Source: an uncultured Kouleothrix sp.
GTDB lineage: Bacteria; Chloroflexota; Chloroflexia; Chloroflexales; Roseiflexaceae
Assembly (NCBI GenBank): GCA_937858455.1
Contig: CALLYN010000362.1
Location: 1-6,913 of the forward strand
Length of the DNA: 6,913 nt
Direction: 5' to 3'
Shown one piece after another: positions 1 to 6,913 of the stretch. The notes beneath the pieces were generated by a model that was not told the origin of the DNA, made no database searches, and saw only the letters and a program-made list of their open reading frames with translations. How positions within the stretch are numbered: the first letter of the stretch is position 1; each line of letters begins with the position of its first letter. A program made the translations under genes and the position numbers.

Positions 1-23
1 TGATTGTTCTCGCGCTTGAGCTG

Positions 24-58
24 CTCATAGCTCACAACTCATAACTCATAACTCAGTA
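24..58. repeat. Degenerate 7-base tandem repeat (CTCATAA) in the rpoB leader
   Basis: Five consecutive 7-base units can be read: CTCATAG, CTCACAA, CTCATAA, CTCATAA and CTCAGTA. The two central units are identical and the outer ones differ by one or two bases. The array ends five bases before the rpoB ribosome-binding site, so it must lie in the leader or promoter region of rpoB. It is clearly more AT-rich than the coding sequence around it. Its function is unknown. It could be a slippage-generated microsatellite, a copy of a repeat family dispersed in the genome, or a set of protein-binding half-sites. Confidence 0.8.
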
Positions 59-62
59 AGAG

Positions 63-69
63 TGAGGTG
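63..69 (+). promoter_or_regulatory. Shine-Dalgarno site of rpoB that decides the start codon
   Basis: The bases TGAGGTG match the GAGGTG part of the consensus complementary to the 16S rRNA 3' end. GAGG ends five bases before the ATG at 73, a workable spacing. A GTG at 67 is also in frame, but it lies inside this site and has only the weak TAAGAG (57-62) upstream. The ATG at 73 is therefore the preferred start. A third in-frame ATG at 115 has no visible ribosome-binding site. Confidence 0.65.
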
Positions 70-72
70 CCC

Positions 73-3756
<3,684 letters not shown>

Positions 3757-3763
3757 ATTGTTT

Positions 3764-3808
3764 GGGAGGGTGTAAGGGAGGGCGGAGCCCTCTCTTACAA
3801 ACCCACCC
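3764..3808 (+). promoter_or_regulatory. Strong rpoB-rpoC intergenic hairpin
   Basis: Bases 3771-3783 pair with 3787-3799 in a 13-base-pair stem (one G·U, 3777·3793) closed by a GGA loop. After a two-base AA bulge the stem can extend: 3768-3770 pair with 3802-3804, and 3764-3766 with 3806-3808, around an A·A mismatch. No T-run follows on either strand, so it is not a typical intrinsic terminator. It sits eight bases after the rpoB stop and 23 bases before the rpoC start. A processing site, a partial attenuator or a dispersed palindromic repeat are all possible. The pairing is seen directly; the role is inference. Confidence 0.75.
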
Positions 3809-3825
3809 CTTTATGATATAAGGGG
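3806..3825 (+). promoter_or_regulatory. Small hairpin covering the rpoC ribosome-binding site
   Basis: CCCCTT (3806-3811) can pair with AAGGGG (3820-3825), with AT (3813-3814) pairing AT (3818-3819) above one bulged T and a GAT loop. The right arm contains the G-run of the rpoC Shine-Dalgarno site, so this fold would hide it. The left arm shares bases 3806-3808 with the outer stem of the upstream hairpin, so those two pairings cannot coexist. Whether the fold forms in the cell is unknown. Confidence 0.45.
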
Positions 3826-3830
3826 AGTGA
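3819..3830 (+). promoter_or_regulatory. Shine-Dalgarno site of rpoC
   Basis: TAAGGGGAGTGA is very close to the full 16S-complementary consensus TAAGGAGGTGA. Its GGGGAG core (3822-3827) ends four bases before the ATG at 3832. This supports that start, as does the good match of the first residues ([17 protein letters not shown]) to the short β' N-terminus of Gram-positive bacteria. Confidence 0.8.
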
Positions 3831-3831
3831 A

Positions 3832-6913
<3,082 letters not shown>

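Noticed and set aside
17..34. A small inverted repeat, TGAGCT and AGCTCA with a six-base spacer, in the rpoB leader.
   Set aside because: Six base pairs can occur by chance, and one arm overlaps the first heptamer repeats. Nothing else supports an operator or hairpin.
16..45. A σ70-like promoter with TTGAGC (16-21) and CATAAC (40-45), 18 bases apart.
   Set aside because: Each box matches only four of six consensus bases, and the second lies inside the repeat array where similar hexamers recur. This is too weak to annotate; rpoB may be transcribed from a promoter outside the window.
3764..3812. An intrinsic terminator between rpoB and rpoC.
   Set aside because: The stem is strong, but it is followed by AAACCCACCCC and not a T-run on the plus strand, and no T-run follows on the minus strand. 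Full termination would also cut off rpoC.

Overview
The window holds the two largest subunits of bacterial RNA polymerase: a complete rpoB (β) followed by the first two thirds of rpoC (β'). Both are on the plus strand and separated by a 75-base intergenic region. Base composition is GC-rich with mostly G/C-ending codons. The β sequence is bacterial and lacks the E. coli-type inserts, but carries its own insert of about 95 residues in the middle. The β' sequence carries an insert of about 170 residues near its N-terminus. These traits, and overall resemblance to what I recall of green non-sulfur bacteria, suggest a Chloroflexota (class Chloroflexia) member. The taxonomic call is an inference and was not tested by a search.

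Layout: bases 1-72 are a short, AT-richer leader containing a degenerate array of five 7-base repeats and a Shine-Dalgarno site. Bases 73-3756 are rpoB. Bases 3757-3831 contain a strong hairpin, a second small hairpin that covers the rpoC ribosome-binding site, and that site itself. Bases 3832-6913 are rpoC, open to the end of the window; the cut falls shortly after the bridge helix, before the trigger loop and before three of the four expected cysteines of the second zinc site.

The two products assemble with α and ω into core RNA polymerase. β supplies the rifampicin pocket, the hybrid-binding region and two active-site lysines. β' supplies the Mg-binding aspartates, clamp helices and bridge helix. 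I see no mobile element, CRISPR array, tRNA or rRNA gene, and no new multi-gene system. This is a core housekeeping locus, and the points worth a second look are details: the lineage inserts with a shared short motif, an Asn at a classic rifampicin-contact position, a Gly-Gly at the bridge-helix hinge, a rare-codon patch in rpoC, and a possible RNA switch in the intergenic region.
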